From Pontederia crassipes (Eukaryota > Streptophyta > Magnoliopsida > Commelinales > Pontederiaceae), in contig JAUKPH010000022.1 of assembly GCA_030549335.1 (NCBI GenBank), positions 3,100,001 to 3,164,000 on the forward strand: 64,000 bases of DNA. Direction: 5' to 3'. Below the pieces are notes generated by a model. The model had not been told where the DNA came from. It saw nothing but the letters and a program-made list of their open reading frames with translations, and ran no database searches. Both the position numbers and the translations under genes were made by a program. This document shows, in pieces, positions 63,875 to 64,000 of this stretch (position 1 is the first letter of the stretch; each line of letters begins with the position of its first letter).

Positions 63875-64000
63875 TGATAGTCAAATTGGGGGGTTTAGTG
63901 ATAACTCGCTGATTTTTGGGTCAAAAGTCAATATTTTCAATTTTTGTTTCAACTCCCTAACCCACTCTCTACTGCAAGTATACATGTCAATTGTAGTTAC
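63875..64000 (-). mobile_element. D-family LTR, copy D3 (cut by window end)
   Basis: Starts TGATAGTCAAATTGG and continues TTTAGTGATAACTCGCTGAT and CTACTGCAAGTATACATGTC, matching the first about 125 bp of D1 and D2. It may be a solo LTR or a full element; the window ends before this can be seen. Confidence 0.8.

Larger units (their letters stand above)
53345..64000 (-). mobile_element. Ty3/Gypsy chromovirus E (Tekay/Del type), minus strand (fossil)
   Basis: 3' LTR 53345-55636, interior 55637-62830, 5' LTR from 62831 and continuing beyond the window after the nested D3 copy. The PBS is an exact match to the initiator-Met complement. Parts on the minus strand, in order: an upstream CCHC-bearing stretch, gag, protease, RT, RNase H, a nested Ty1/Copia fragment, integrase and a chromodomain-like tail. 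The LTRs differ at about 11 of 230 bases compared by eye, similar in age to C. It is broken in about five or more places. The left-flank 5 bp is GAATC. Confidence 0.85.

Overview
The window is nuclear DNA of a flowering plant with a large, repeat-rich genome. Evidence: a seven-exon plant-type CDK-like kinase gene with GT-AG introns, nested LTR retrotransposons with initiator-Met tRNA primer sites, RTE-type LINEs, hAT-type MITEs and a FAR1/MULE remnant. The very GC-rich first exon of the kinase followed by AT-rich later exons suggests a monocot; the species cannot be named from the sequence.

Layout. 1-7711: minus-strand LTR element A (both LTRs, decayed interior, left end outside the window). 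7712-8794: non-genic sequence and an LTR scrap. 8795-18367: element B, in which only gag is seen between the LTRs; its gag carries a solo LTR (11105-13053) and its 3' LTR carries an RTE LINE. 18472-32623: element C, a plus-strand Ty3/Gypsy chromovirus of Tekay/Del type, hit twice by an unclassified long-LTR family (D1 in the RNase H region, D2 in the 3' LTR). 33490-34905: a long inverted-repeat element (F1). 35340-38100: a GA-rich minisatellite and a FAR1-like fragment between inverted repeats. 38176-38365: a MITE embedded in TA repeats. 38857-41138: a second solo LTR. 42361-43099: a young truncated LINE. 44450-49950: the only convincing host gene, an N-myristoylation-type CDK-like (CRK/IBS1-type) Ser/Thr kinase. 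50045-51200: two hAT-type MITEs, each with a perfect 8-bp target duplication. 51325-53344: a second foldback copy (F2) containing another LINE. 53345-64000: element E, a minus-strand Tekay-type element with a nested Ty1/Copia fragment, whose 5' LTR is interrupted by a third copy of family D (D3) running off the window.

The most unusual signal is in the LTRs. Six LTR types or copies carry, about 440-870 bp downstream of a TATA box (so probably in the transcribed leader), a dense cluster of short CG-rich palindromes. There are three cores: GGTCGACC, ACTCGGsCCGAGT and GGTCrygACC. Two solo LTRs that share ends and flanking backbone (11105-13053 and 38857-41138) carry different cores at the equivalent place, as if the core had been exchanged. 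Family D instead has an array of about ten AAGTTATCA motifs upstream of its TATA box. Retroelements are described here as fossils. All positions and similarity statements come from reading by eye.
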